NCBI GenBank assembly: GCA_022820505.1
Contig: JAJEFK010000037.1
Coordinates: 1-40,264 of the forward strand
Source: Acidimicrobiia bacterium
GTDB lineage: Bacteria; Actinomycetota; Acidimicrobiia; Acidimicrobiales; Poriferisodalaceae
Length of the DNA stretch: 40,264 nucleotides
Direction: 5' to 3'
In this document: one piece after another, positions 8,070 through 14,546 of the stretch
How the letters are laid out: every line of letters starts with the position of its first letter
How positions within the stretch are numbered: position 1 is the first letter of the stretch
Position numbers and translations under genes: made by a program
Notes under the pieces: model-generated
Seen by the model: the letters and a program-made list of their open reading frames with translations, nothing else
Database searches by the model: none
Told to the model about the DNA's origin: nothing

Positions 8070-9668
8070 TCAACTGCTCTGGGTCTGCAGCCGGCGCGCG
8101 ATCACCTTGAGGCACAGCGTTTCGTCGGCGCCTTCGAAGATCGACAGCACCCGGGCGTCCACGAACAGCCGGCTCACCGTGTATTCCTCGGCGAAGCCGA
8201 ACCCGCCGTGAAGCTGCTGCGCCTCACGGGTCACCCACTCGGCGGCCTTGCACACATATGCCTTGATCATCGACGCCTCGAGCGCTCCGCCGCCCCGAGC
8301 CATCATGCGGGCCACCTCGTAGCTGTACTGGCGGGCCGCGGCGATGATCGCCGCCATGCGGCCCAGCTTCGCCTGCGTCAGCTGGTACTCGGCGATCGGC
8401 TGGCCGAACACCTTGCGCTCGTCGGCATAGGTGCGGGCCTCGTCGTAGGCCGCCTGCATGACGCCCACCGCCCGGGCCGCCGTCTGCAGCCGCCCGTTCT
8501 CGAAGCCGGCCATCTGCAGGTAGAAGCCCTGCCCGATCCCGTCGTCGCCTCCGATGAGGTTCTCCGCGGGCACGAACCAGTCGTCGAAGGCGATCTCGAA
8601 GCTGTGCATGCCCCGGTAGCCCAGCGTGGCGATGGCCCGTCCCTCGATGGTGCCGCCCCGCTCGTCGGCGAACTGGAAGTCGTGACCTGCCGACTGGGGC
8701 TTCGGCACGATGAACAGGCTGAGGCCCCGGTGCGCCTTGCGCCGGTCGGGATCGGTGCGGGCCAGCAGCATCAGCACGTCGGCCCGGCCGGCGAACGTGC
8801 ACCACGTCTTGGTGCCCGAGATCAGCCAGCCGCCCTCGGTGGGCGATGCCGACACGACCAGGTTGGCCACGTCGCTGCCGTAGTCGGGCTCGGTGACGGC
8901 AACGGCCACCATGGTCTCGCCGGTGGCGATCTGGGGGAACCAGTGCTTCTTCTGCTCCTCGGTGCCGCCCCGCTCCAGCGCCCGGGTGAGGATCTCGGGC
9001 CGGGTGATGAGCGAGCCGCCCGCGCCCAGCGATGCCCGCGACAGCTCCTCTGTGGCGATGACCATGCCGAGGTAGTCGCTCTCGGAGCCCGAGGCGAATC
9101 CGCCGTATTCCTCGGGCACCGACAGGCCGAAGCAGCCCAGCTCAGCCAGCCCGCCGATGATGTCTTCGGGGATGTCGGTATCGCCCCGGTGGATGTGCTC
9201 GGCGGCGGGGGCGATCTTGTCCTCGCCGAAGCGGCGGAAGGTCTCTGCCACCAGCTCGAAGTCGTCGTCGAGGTGGCTGGGTGCGTCGAGGCCGGCCAGC
9301 GTGGCCACGTAGGCGGGGTTGCGGTAGGCGGCCACGAAGTCGCGGGCGCCGTCGAGGGCGCCGGGCTCGAGGCCCCACTGGGCCTCGCGGGCGAACAGCC
9401 GGGCGTGGAACTCGCCGAGGGCGTCGGCGATGAAGCCGCAGGCGAGACGGGCCTCGGCGTCGCCCAGCGCCCCCCACGCGACCAGCGAGTCGCAGATGCG
9501 CAGCGCCGAGGCGGTGTGGGCCTGGTCGTACAGGAAGCACTGGTGGTCGTCGCCCATGCCGACCGCATGGCTGCACGCACGGCTCAACGCTGCGTTGCCC
9601 ACAGCGAGTGCGTCGGCCGCGGCGGACATGTCCGGTTCGGTCACAGCAAGGCCAGCGTCGGCAGTCAT
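8070..9668 (-). CDS. mcd: Mcd-type acyl-CoA dehydrogenase, probable (2S)-methylsuccinyl-CoA dehydrogenase
   Basis: FAD-dependent acyl-CoA dehydrogenase of 532 aa, much longer than the usual 380 aa. The first 130 or so residues form a helical extension (Y-D-Q-A-H-T-A-S-A-L-R and onward) as in (2S)-methylsuccinyl-CoA dehydrogenase, the ethylmalonyl-CoA pathway enzyme that makes mesaconyl-CoA. The ACAD core follows: V-P-E-E-Y-G-G-F, A-V-T-E-P-D-Y-G-S-D, G-T-K-T-W-C-T-F-A-G-R-A-D-V-L-M-L-L-A-R-T, L-G-Y-R-G-M-H-S-F-E-I-A-F-D-D, Q-L-H-G-G-F-G-F-A-E-E-Y, and F-E-G-A-D-E near the C-terminus. The L-G-Y-R-G-M segment and the extension match what I recall of Mcd. Its divergent neighbour is a small MaoC hydratase, the next enzyme of that pathway. 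Another long ACAD subfamily is possible. Confidence 0.78.
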   Translation of the reverse strand: MTADAGLAVTEPDMSAAADALAVGNAALSRACSHAVGMGDDHQCFLYDQAHTASALRICDSLVAWGALGDAEARLACGFIADALGEFHARLFAREAQWGLEPGALDGARDFVAAYRNPAYVATLAGLDAPSHLDDDFELVAETFRRFGEDKIAPAAEHIHRGDTDIPEDIIGGLAELGCFGLSVPEEYGGFASGSESDYLGMVIATEELSRASLGAGGSLITRPEILTRALERGGTEEQKKHWFPQIATGETMVAVAVTEPDYGSDVANLVVSASPTEGGWLISGTKTWCTFAGRADVLMLLARTDPDRRKAHRGLSLFIVPKPQSAGHDFQFADERGGTIEGRAIATLGYRGMHSFEIAFDDWFVPAENLIGGDDGIGQGFYLQMAGFENGRLQTAARAVGVMQAAYDEARTYADERKVFGQPIAEYQLTQAKLGRMAAIIAAARQYSYEVARMMARGGGALEASMIKAYVCKAAEWVTREAQQLHGGFGFAEEYTVSRLFVDARVLSIFEGADETLCLKVIARRLQTQSS

Positions 9669-9696
9669 CTCGTCCCCGTCGTCGTCACAGCCGCAC

Positions 9697-9702
9697 AGGC
9701 TA
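9697..9702 (-). promoter_or_regulatory. Putative -10 box of mcd
   Basis: TAGCCT on the minus strand lies 28 nt before the mcd ATG (9668), implying a leader of about 20 nt containing a G-rich ribosome site. The 160-bp gap between mcd and the MaoC gene should hold both divergent promoters and any shared operator; no clear inverted repeat was identified there. Confidence 0.4.
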
Positions 9703-9769
9703 AAGCCCGCTCCGGCGCACGGCCCGGGCGGTGATGGGGTTGTATCCGGTCAGCGGCGACGCCGCGCCG

Positions 9770-9775
9770 TACGAT
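9770..9775 (+). promoter_or_regulatory. Putative -10 box of MaoC hydratase gene
   Basis: TACGAT on the plus strand lies 53 nt before the GTG at 9829. The resulting leader carries a strong GGGAGG ribosome site at 9818-9823, 5 nt before the GTG, which fixes that start. No -35 box at good spacing was seen. Confidence 0.35.
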
Positions 9776-9828
9776 GACTCGGTCCACGCTTCAGCACCAC
9801 TGCTCCTGACCATCGCAGGGAGGTTCCT

Positions 9829-10350
9829 GTGACCGTCCATGACCGCCCGTTCGGGCGCTACTTCGAGGACTTCGAGATCGGCGACGTGTACCGGCACTGG
9901 CCCGGCAAGACCATCACCGAGGCCGACGATCACCTGTTCTGCATGATCACGATGAACCACCACCCGCTGCACACCAACGAGTGGTTCGCCCAGCACGAGA
10001 CCGTGCACGGCAAGAACGTGGTGGTGGGCAATCTCGTGTACTCGCTGGTGCTGGGCATGAGCGTGCCCGACGTGAGCGGTGCGGCCATTGCAAATCTCGA
10101 AGTGGAGACGCTGACCCACTCGCGCCCGACGTTCCACGGCGACACGATCTACGCGGTCACGAAGGTGCTCGACAAGCGTGAGTCTGGCTCGCGGCCCGAT
10201 CGGGGTGTCGTGACCGTGGAAACCAGGGCATTCAACCAGCGCTCCGAAGAGGTCTGCTACTTCCGCCGCAAGGTCATGATCTGGAAGCGGGATGCTGCGC
10301 CCGAGCGGCGCTTCCCTTACAGCGACGAGGCAGCCGTCGGCCAGGGCTGA
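9829..10350 (+). CDS. MaoC-family hydratase, probable mesaconyl-CoA hydratase
   Basis: Single hot-dog-fold MaoC dehydratase of 173 aa. It has the opening F-E-D-F-E-I-G-D-V-Y, the active-site region M-N-H-H-P-L-H-T-N-E, and G-D-T-I-Y-A-V-T-K-V-L followed by S-x-S-R-P-D-R-G-V-V. This small type resembles the MaoC protein encoded beside CitE-like and acyl-CoA dehydrogenase genes in actinobacterial ethylmalonyl-CoA and leucine-catabolism clusters. Here the divergent partner is an Mcd-type dehydrogenase, so hydration of mesaconyl-CoA to beta-methylmalyl-CoA is the best guess. The proteobacterial enzyme is about twice as long, so the assignment rests on context. The end overlaps the longest possible mutY frame but not its likely start. 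Confidence 0.75.
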   Translation: MTVHDRPFGRYFEDFEIGDVYRHWPGKTITEADDHLFCMITMNHHPLHTNEWFAQHETVHGKNVVVGNLVYSLVLGMSVPDVSGAAIANLEVETLTHSRPTFHGDTIYAVTKVLDKRESGSRPDRGVVTVETRAFNQRSEEVCYFRRKVMIWKRDAAPERRFPYSDEAAVGQG

Positions 10351-10353
10351 TCG

Positions 10354-10432
10354 CTTGCGCCACGCCGGGTCGGATGCGCGTGGCTTGCGCCACGCCGAGT
10401 CGGGTGAGGGCGGACTGCGCCACGCCGAATTG
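10354..10432 (+). repeat. Tandem 30-bp repeat (about 2.6 units) at the mutY 5' end
   Basis: Units start at 10354, 10384 and 10414 and share the core TGCGCCACGCCG. In the mutY frame they encode L-R-H-A-G-S-D-A-R-G, L-R-H-A-E-S-G-E-G-G and L-R-H-A-E-L. The stretch 10377-10395 (GCGCGTGGCTTGCGCCACG) is a short palindrome nearly identical to the core of the repeats at 14461-14546, so this is probably an intergenic repeat captured into, or abutting, the coding region. Confidence 0.65.
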
Positions 10433-11284
10433 ATCGGTTGGTGGGCGTCCGAGCGGCGGGATCTGCCGTGGCGGCGCACACGTGACCCGTGGCTTGTGCT
10501 GGTCTCGGAGGTCATGCTGCAGCAAACCCAGGTGGACCGGGTGCTGCCGTACTTCGAGACGTTCGCGGAGCACTGGCCGACGCCGCAGCGGTGCGCACAG
10601 GCCGAGCTGGCTGAGGTGCTCGCTGCCTGGCAGGGACTGGGCTACCCCCGGCGCGCTCGCAACCTCTGGCGAACGGCGGCGATCATCACAGAGCACCACG
10701 ACGGCGGGGTGCCCGCCGATCTCGACGACTTGCTGGCGCTGCCCGGCGTAGGCCCGTACACCGCTCGGGCCGTGCAGGCGTTCGCCTTCGGCATCGACAC
10801 TGGCGTCGTCGATACCAATGTGGGCCGCATCCTGGCCCGCTGGACAGGTCGCCGGCTGGCTCCTCGGGAGGCCCAACGCATCGCTGATGATGTGGTTCCC
10901 GAAGGGGAGAGCTGGGCGTGGAACCAGGCGATGATGGACCTCGGCGCCCAGGTCTGCACCAAGCGAGACCCGAACTGTGCCCGGTGCCCAGTACAACCGT
11001 GGTGTGCGTGGGCGGGCGAGGTCTTGGGCTCGGAGCCTTCGGGCCAGCCAGATCCGGCCGACCGCAGCGCTGGGGCCAGCAGCCGACAGCCGCCGTTCGA
11101 AGGCAGCGACCGGCAGGCCAGGGGCCGCCTGCTCGCAGCACTGTCAACCATCGACATCGAGCGTGCAGGCGCCGCTAGCGCCATGGATCTCGAGCGTGAC
11201 GAGGCTCGGGCTCAGCGCCTCGTCGACGAGCTGATCGCCGAGGGCTTGATCACCTCCGAGGGCGACCAGCTCCGCTTGGGCTAG
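10355..11284 (+). CDS. mutY: A/G-specific adenine DNA glycosylase MutY
   Basis: Base-excision repair glycosylase removing A opposite 8-oxoG. The catalytic Glu lies in V-S-E-V-M-L-Q-Q-T-Q-V. The helix-hairpin-helix is L-P-G-V-G-P-Y-T-A, and the catalytic Asp is in G-V-V-D-T-N-V. A [4Fe-4S] cluster motif C-x6-C-x2-C-x5-C ends at the Trp-Cys of P-V-Q-P-W-C. There is no NUDIX-like C-terminal domain; the tail after a Pro/Ser linker looks like a short winged-helix segment, as in other actinobacterial MutY proteins. The start is uncertain: the frame is open from 10292 (ATG inside the MaoC gene), and in-frame TTG codons occur at 10355, 10385 and 10430. I give 10355 as a compromise because it clears the MaoC stop. 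No good ribosome site decides between them. Confidence 0.88.
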   Translation: MRHAGSDARGLRHAESGEGGLRHAELIGWWASERRDLPWRRTRDPWLVLVSEVMLQQTQVDRVLPYFETFAEHWPTPQRCAQAELAEVLAAWQGLGYPRRARNLWRTAAIITEHHDGGVPADLDDLLALPGVGPYTARAVQAFAFGIDTGVVDTNVGRILARWTGRRLAPREAQRIADDVVPEGESWAWNQAMMDLGAQVCTKRDPNCARCPVQPWCAWAGEVLGSEPSGQPDPADRSAGASSRQPPFEGSDRQARGRLLAALSTIDIERAGAASAMDLERDEARAQRLVDELIAEGLITSEGDQLRLG

Positions 11285-11306
11285 GCAGCCACGCTGTGCT
11301 TGTTTG

Positions 11307-11331
11307 GCTCGTGGCTCAAGCAGCTACGAGC
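11307..11331. terminator. Hairpin between mutY and the convergent selenoprotein gene
   Basis: An inverted repeat GCTCGTGGCT / AGCTACGAGC with a 5-nt loop has nine Watson-Crick pairs and one G-T opposition. It lies 22 nt after the mutY stop and covers the last codons of the convergent UGSC gene. It could stop mutY transcription. No T-run follows, so intrinsic termination is uncertain. Confidence 0.4.
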
Positions 11332-11834
11332 TGCTCGATCAGTTCGTCGAAGGCCTTGTCGGCGATGGCGACCATCTCGTCGTCGGTGCGGTCCTGGATG
11401 GGATGCTCCACCCACACGGCCGCCGGGTCGAAGCCGAGTGCCTTGCCCTGCACCTCGGCGCCGTCGACGAACTGGACGGTGGCGACGAACACCGACGGGA
11501 TGCCGCGGCGTTCCAGATCAGCGATGTCGTGCACACTGCACGACGTGCAGCTGCCTCAATCGGCTAGCGCTTCGATCACCACGTCGCACTTGGTGGCGAT
11601 CTCGTGGCGCAGGTCGACCGGGGCCGGCTTGGTGAACGTGGGCTTGGAGTAACGCTCGACGCGCAGGCCCCGCTCGGTCAGCCGTTCCTCGAGCCGGTTC
11701 AGGAAGCGGTCGCCGCGGGGCTTGCTGATGTCCAGCAGGCCCACGGTGAGGCCGTCCAGCGAATCGGGCCGGGTGACCCGTTCACGATGGGCGGGTGCCG
11801 CTTCGTTCGTCGGGTCCAAGACGACAGTGCTCAT
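11316..11834 (-). CDS. UGSC-family selenoprotein (in-frame TGA = Sec93)
   Basis: A 172-aa redox protein read as two frames joined by an in-frame TGA at 11556-11558. Both halves are in the same frame. The product reads ...I-E-A-L-A-D-U-G-S-C-T-S-C-S-V-H-D-I-A-D-L-E..., giving the UGSC motif that names a known bacterial (seleno)protein family. The N-terminal half has a D-G-L-T-V-G-L-L-D-I-S-K-P-R-G-D-x-F strand and helix. The C-terminal half has R-G-I-P-S-V-F-V-A-T-V-Q-F. Right after the TGA is an 8-bp hairpin fitting a bacterial SECIS. The ATG at 11834 has an AGGGGGG ribosome site about 6 nt upstream. The upstream neighbour on the same strand encodes a CPTC thioredoxin fusion, a plausible redox partner. 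The substrate is unknown. Standard gene calling would split or truncate this gene. The selA, selB, selC and selD genes are not in the window. Confidence 0.88.
11526..11544 (-). promoter_or_regulatory. Bacterial SECIS-like stem-loop for Sec insertion
   Basis: On the mRNA, 11 nt after the UGA, comes GUCGUGCA-GUG-UGCACGAC: a perfect 8-bp stem with a 3-nt loop whose first base is G. The apical loop lies 20-22 nt after the UGA. Position, short G-containing loop and stem length fit the loose rules for bacterial SECIS elements, which must sit in the coding sequence just downstream of the Sec codon to bind SelB. An alternative 6-bp hairpin (CUGCAC-GUC-GUGCAG) overlaps it. Confidence 0.75.
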
Positions 11835-11876
11835 GTGGTCCCCCCTGTGTTGGATCCGGTGGGCACGTCCTGATCG

Positions 11877-11882
11877 ACTGTA
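11877..11882 (-). promoter_or_regulatory. Possible -10 box of the UGSC selenoprotein gene
   Basis: TACAGT on the minus strand lies 42 nt before the ATG at 11834, in the 86-bp gap after the upstream thioredoxin fusion gene. The selenoprotein may therefore have its own promoter in addition to read-through. No strong -35 box was seen. Confidence 0.3.
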
Positions 11883-11920
11883 GCCGCCCCAGGCCCAAGC
11901 GGCCTGTGAGCGGAGCCCTG

Positions 11921-13441
11921 CTAGCGCCAGGGATCGATCTCGACGCACACGGGCTGAGCGCCCACCTCGCCGTTCACCCAGCCGCCGATCACCGCCGAAA
12001 ACAGCCCTGCTCCGCCGCCGCAGTGCACTAGGTGCAGGCCTCCCTCACGGAACTTCGGCAGGTCGGCCTCGGCGAGGAACTCGGGGACGCCTTCGGCGAT
12101 GCCGCCAGCGCCGCGCGCCAGCTCCGAGCCGGGGCGGGTCGTCAGCTCGTTGATTCGCTCGGCAGTCTGCTGGCGGGTCCAGCCGCTGTCGATGAACACA
12201 CGTGAATGGTCCGGCGCCACCGCCAGGATCGCATCGAAGCCCAGCACCAGCTTCGGATGGTGGATTGCATTCAGCGCTGCCGCCATGGTGCGGGCCAGCG
12301 ACTCGGGATCGCGAGAGAGCTGGTCGACCACCGAGCGAGGCGCCTCGCCTGGGAAGGCCGTCACGGTGTTGGTGCCGGTCTGGAAGCCGAAGTCGGTGCA
12401 CAGCGGGTCCCAGCCGGCGCCGCTGCCTTCGCTGCTGCCTTCTTCCGAGGCCTCATCCTCGCCTTCGATTTCGGCGAAGCAGAAGCCCACCTTGCCGGGC
12501 TGGCCGAGCGCTGCCCGGTCTACCTCGCCGGGGCGCCCGCCGCCCACGTTGCGCACGATGAGCTGCACCGCCCGCCCGATCGTGCTGTTGGCCCGGTTGC
12601 CCTGGCCGAACACGTTGATCCCGTTGTTCATGCCGATCTGTCGGGCGATGGGCCCGTTCACGATGAACACCGGCCCGACCGGCATGGTGGTGGCCAGCAT
12701 CTCGTGCATATTGAACGTGTCGTTGCACACTGCGGTCAGCGCTGCCAGCACCACCGGGAGGTACTCGGGCCGGCAGCCGGCCATCACCGCGTTGACGGCA
12801 GCCTTCTCGACCGTGCAGTCGGCGAGGTCGGGTGCGACGTTGGCCACCACCTCGTCGGGGGAACGCGACGTTCCCGCCAGCATCGCCGCCACTCGCTCAG
12901 CCGTGGGCGGCACCAGCGGCAAACCGTCCGACCAGCCCCGGTCGAACATCGCCTCGTGGAGGTCTTCCTGACTGCCGAATTCGACCCGGCGAGCGCTCAG
13001 GCCCGAGCTGCCGAAGCGAGCCTCCAAGGCGTCGACGTGAGCCGGATCGACCGAGAGCGAACCGCAGCCGGGCCGGTGTTCGGGCAGGCTGGCGCCCAAG
13101 CTGTCGAACCCGGTGAACGATTCCCACTCGGGCCGGGACCAGCCCACGATGCGGCCGGCTTCGCCGCCGTCGGCGAACCGCATCAGCGTCGGCACCGTCC
13201 CGATGTCGTGATGCCACGAGAAGCCAAGGTCGGCGTCGTGCACCCTGGCTGCGACTGCCTCGGGAAAGGCGGGATCGTCCTGGGTGAACACGGTCAGCGA
13301 GCCTCGGGCTTCGATATCGGCCAGCACTGGCTCGATCAGCTCGCACGTGGGGCAGTCCCGTTTCACCACGGCCACCAAGCCGTTCCGCGGCACGCTCGCC
13401 GCCGCGTCGTCGGCCGTGTTCCCGTCAGCGCTCGAAGCCAT
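11921..13441 (-). CDS. Thioredoxin domain fused to a 'GWSDGLP' domain; partner of UGSC selenoprotein
   Basis: A 506-aa protein in two parts. Residues about 20-110 look like a thioredoxin fold: strand G-L-V-A-V-V-K-R-D followed by C-P-T-C (C30, C33), and T-V-P-T with the cis-Pro at 84. Residues about 160 to the end form a large conserved domain opening with R-G-W-S-D-G-L-P-L-V-P-P-T (168-180), then T-V-E-K-A-A-V-N-A-V-M-A-G-C (210-223), V-N-G-P-I-A-R-Q-I-G (261-270) and G-N-R-A-N-S-T-I-G-R-A (281-291). I cannot name its reaction. An acidic Ser/Gly-rich insertion sits at about 326-343. Cytosolic: no signal peptide or membrane segment. The ATG at 13441 follows a TAGCCT box by 6 nt. Its position just upstream of the UGSC selenoprotein suggests a shared thiol/selenol redox task. 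Confidence 0.78.
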   Translation of the reverse strand: MASSADGNTADDAAASVPRNGLVAVVKRDCPTCELIEPVLADIEARGSLTVFTQDDPAFPEAVAARVHDADLGFSWHHDIGTVPTLMRFADGGEAGRIVGWSRPEWESFTGFDSLGASLPEHRPGCGSLSVDPAHVDALEARFGSSGLSARRVEFGSQEDLHEAMFDRGWSDGLPLVPPTAERVAAMLAGTSRSPDEVVANVAPDLADCTVEKAAVNAVMAGCRPEYLPVVLAALTAVCNDTFNMHEMLATTMPVGPVFIVNGPIARQIGMNNGINVFGQGNRANSTIGRAVQLIVRNVGGGRPGEVDRAALGQPGKVGFCFAEIEGEDEASEEGSSEGSGAGWDPLCTDFGFQTGTNTVTAFPGEAPRSVVDQLSRDPESLARTMAAALNAIHHPKLVLGFDAILAVAPDHSRVFIDSGWTRQQTAERINELTTRPGSELARGAGGIAEGVPEFLAEADLPKFREGGLHLVHCGGGAGLFSAVIGGWVNGEVGAQPVCVEIDPWR

Positions 13442-13447
13442 GGCCGG

Positions 13448-13453
13448 AGGCTA
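13448..13453 (-). promoter_or_regulatory. -10 box of leaderless thioredoxin fusion gene
   Basis: TAGCCT (within TATAGCCT) on the minus strand, 6 nt before the ATG at 13441. It faces away from the TAGGGT box of the flavin reductase gene 43 bp further right, so the two divergent leaderless promoters share a 67-bp gap. Confidence 0.55.
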
Positions 13454-13495
13454 TATGTGGCTTGCCGGGGGCGGCCCGGGCGGGGTTCGGCTGTC

Positions 13496-13501
13496 TAGGG
13501 T
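13496..13501 (+). promoter_or_regulatory. -10 box of leaderless flavin reductase gene
   Basis: TAGGGT lies 7 nt before the GTG at 13509. It supports that start over the much longer open frame that runs back into the antisense of the thioredoxin fusion gene. Confidence 0.5.
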
Positions 13502-13508
13502 TGGCGCC

Positions 13509-14003
13509 GTGACTGACTCGAGCGACCAGCCCTCCATCGACAGCAGGCTCTTCCGGGATGTGCTGGGGCACTTTCCGACGGGCGTCACCGCCGTCACCGC
13601 CGTGAACGAGGGTCGGCCGGTCGGCATGGCCATCGGCTCGTTCACTTCGGTGTCGCTCGACCCGCCGCTCGTCGCGTTTCTGCCCACCAAGGACTCGACG
13701 ACGTGGAACGACATCCGTGCCGCGGGCAGCTTCTGCGTGAACATCATGGCCCAGGACCAGATGGCCACCTGTGGCGTGATGGCCAGCCGGGCCGACGACA
13801 AGTTCGCCGATGTCGGGTGGCGGCCCGGGCCCACCGGTGCGCCGATCATCGAGGGCTCGATCGGTTACATCGACTGCACCATCGAAGCCGTGCACGACGG
13901 CGGCGATCACGACATCGTCGTGGGGCGTGTCGTCGAGCTCGAGGTGCTCGATGCGAAAGACCCCCTGCTGTTCTGGAAGGGTGGCTACGGCACCTTTGTG
14001 TGA
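13509..14003 (+). CDS. Flavin reductase family protein (FMN-binding split barrel)
   Basis: NAD(P)H:flavin oxidoreductase of the HpaC/NtaB type, 164 aa, likely supplying reduced FMN or FAD to a monooxygenase. The family pattern is clear: R-x-V-L-G-H-F-P-T-G-V-T-A-V-T, then A-I-G-S-F-T-S-V-S-L-D-P-P-L-V-A-F, S-T-T-W-N-D-I-R-A-A-G-S-F-C-V-N, and the C-terminal D-H-D-I-V-V-G-R-V-V-E-L-E-V followed by P-L-L-F-W-K-G-G-Y-G-T-F. The start is GTG 13509, supported by a -10 box 7 nt upstream and by the family N-terminus. It is divergent from the thioredoxin/UGSC locus. No obvious two-component monooxygenase partner is adjacent. Confidence 0.88.
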   Translation: MTDSSDQPSIDSRLFRDVLGHFPTGVTAVTAVNEGRPVGMAIGSFTSVSLDPPLVAFLPTKDSTTWNDIRAAGSFCVNIMAQDQMATCGVMASRADDKFADVGWRPGPTGAPIIEGSIGYIDCTIEAVHDGGDHDIVVGRVVELEVLDAKDPLLFWKGGYGTFV

Positions 14004-14071
14004 CGGCCGGCTGATGGGCGGGCAGCGGTGATCAGCGCCGTCGTCTGCACCGCACTGGGTGCGCCGCTCCG

Positions 14072-14446
14072 GTGATCACCGCCATCGCCCGCATAGCGCT
14101 CGGCGTGCTGTTCCTGGTGTCGGGCGCGCTGAAGCTGCGCGACCTGTCATGGCCGGGCGCCGCCCGTGCAATGGGCGCACCCCGTTGGACCGTTCCGTTC
14201 ATCGCTCCGGTCGAGATCGTGCTGGGGGCGGGGTTGGCGGCGGGAGTTGCCGAGCCATGGCCGGCGTGGCTGGCGCTCGGGCTGCTGGTTGTGTTCACCG
14301 CAGCCTTGGCGCGGGTGCTGCAGCGCCCGCGTGAGGAGCGCCCCGCCTGCGCGTGCTTCGGCCGCTGGTCGTCCAAACCCGTCGGCGCCGGTTCGCTGCT
14401 GCGCAACGGCCTGCTGGCCGCACTCGCTGTGCTTGCGCTGATCTAG
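14072..14446 (+). CDS. MauE/DoxX-like integral membrane protein
   Basis: A 124-aa membrane protein with four predicted helices (about residues 3-18, 42-60, 64-82 and 108-124). The opening A-R-I-A-L-G-V-L-F-L-V-S-G-A-L-K-L and the loop motif C-A-C-F-G-R-W before the last helix are typical of the MauE family. Members are linked to disulfide or electron-transfer chemistry, for example methylamine dehydrogenase maturation, and to DoxX-like quinone enzymes. The two Cys of the CxCFG motif could form a redox pair. It starts at GTG 14072, 68 bp after the flavin reductase stop. The specific role is unknown. Confidence 0.72.
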   Translation: MITAIARIALGVLFLVSGALKLRDLSWPGAARAMGAPRWTVPFIAPVEIVLGAGLAAGVAEPWPAWLALGLLVVFTAALARVLQRPREERPACACFGRWSSKPVGAGSLLRNGLLAALAVLALI

Positions 14447-14460
14447 GCCGTCTCTGCCAG

Positions 14461-14546
14461 CTGTCTGTGCGCGCGTGGCGAACGCCAGCTGTGCTGTCTG
14501 CGCGTGGCTTAGGCCACCCGTGCTGTCTGCGCGCGGCTTACGCCAC
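14461..14546. repeat. Three tandem 29-bp hairpin-bearing repeats
   Basis: Units at 14461-14488 (28 bp, more diverged), 14489-14517 and 14518-14546. Units 2 and 3 share GTGCTGTCTGCGCG and a GGCTTA-x-GCCAC ending. Each unit ends in a small palindrome such as GTGGCTTAGGCCAC or TGGCGAACGCCA. They fill the gap between the convergent MauE-like and oligopeptidase genes, and the last unit covers the oligopeptidase stop codon. The palindromic core recurs at 10377-10395. A role as bidirectional terminator or as a genome-specific intergenic repeat is plausible; there are no spacers, so it is not CRISPR. Confidence 0.65.

Noticed and set aside
8208..9734. 508-aa open frame on the plus strand opposite mcd
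   Set aside because: Antisense shadow of a high-GC gene: composition is Val/Gly/His/Leu-rich without any family motif, while the minus strand encodes a full acyl-CoA dehydrogenase.
11316..11534. Separate 72-aa gene downstream of the TGA
   Set aside because: It lies in the same frame as the upstream half, has no ribosome site, and lacks the N-terminal fold. It is better explained as the C-terminal part of the Sec-containing protein.
14461..14546. CRISPR array
   Set aside because: The units abut directly with no unique spacers, only three copies exist, and no cas genes are present.
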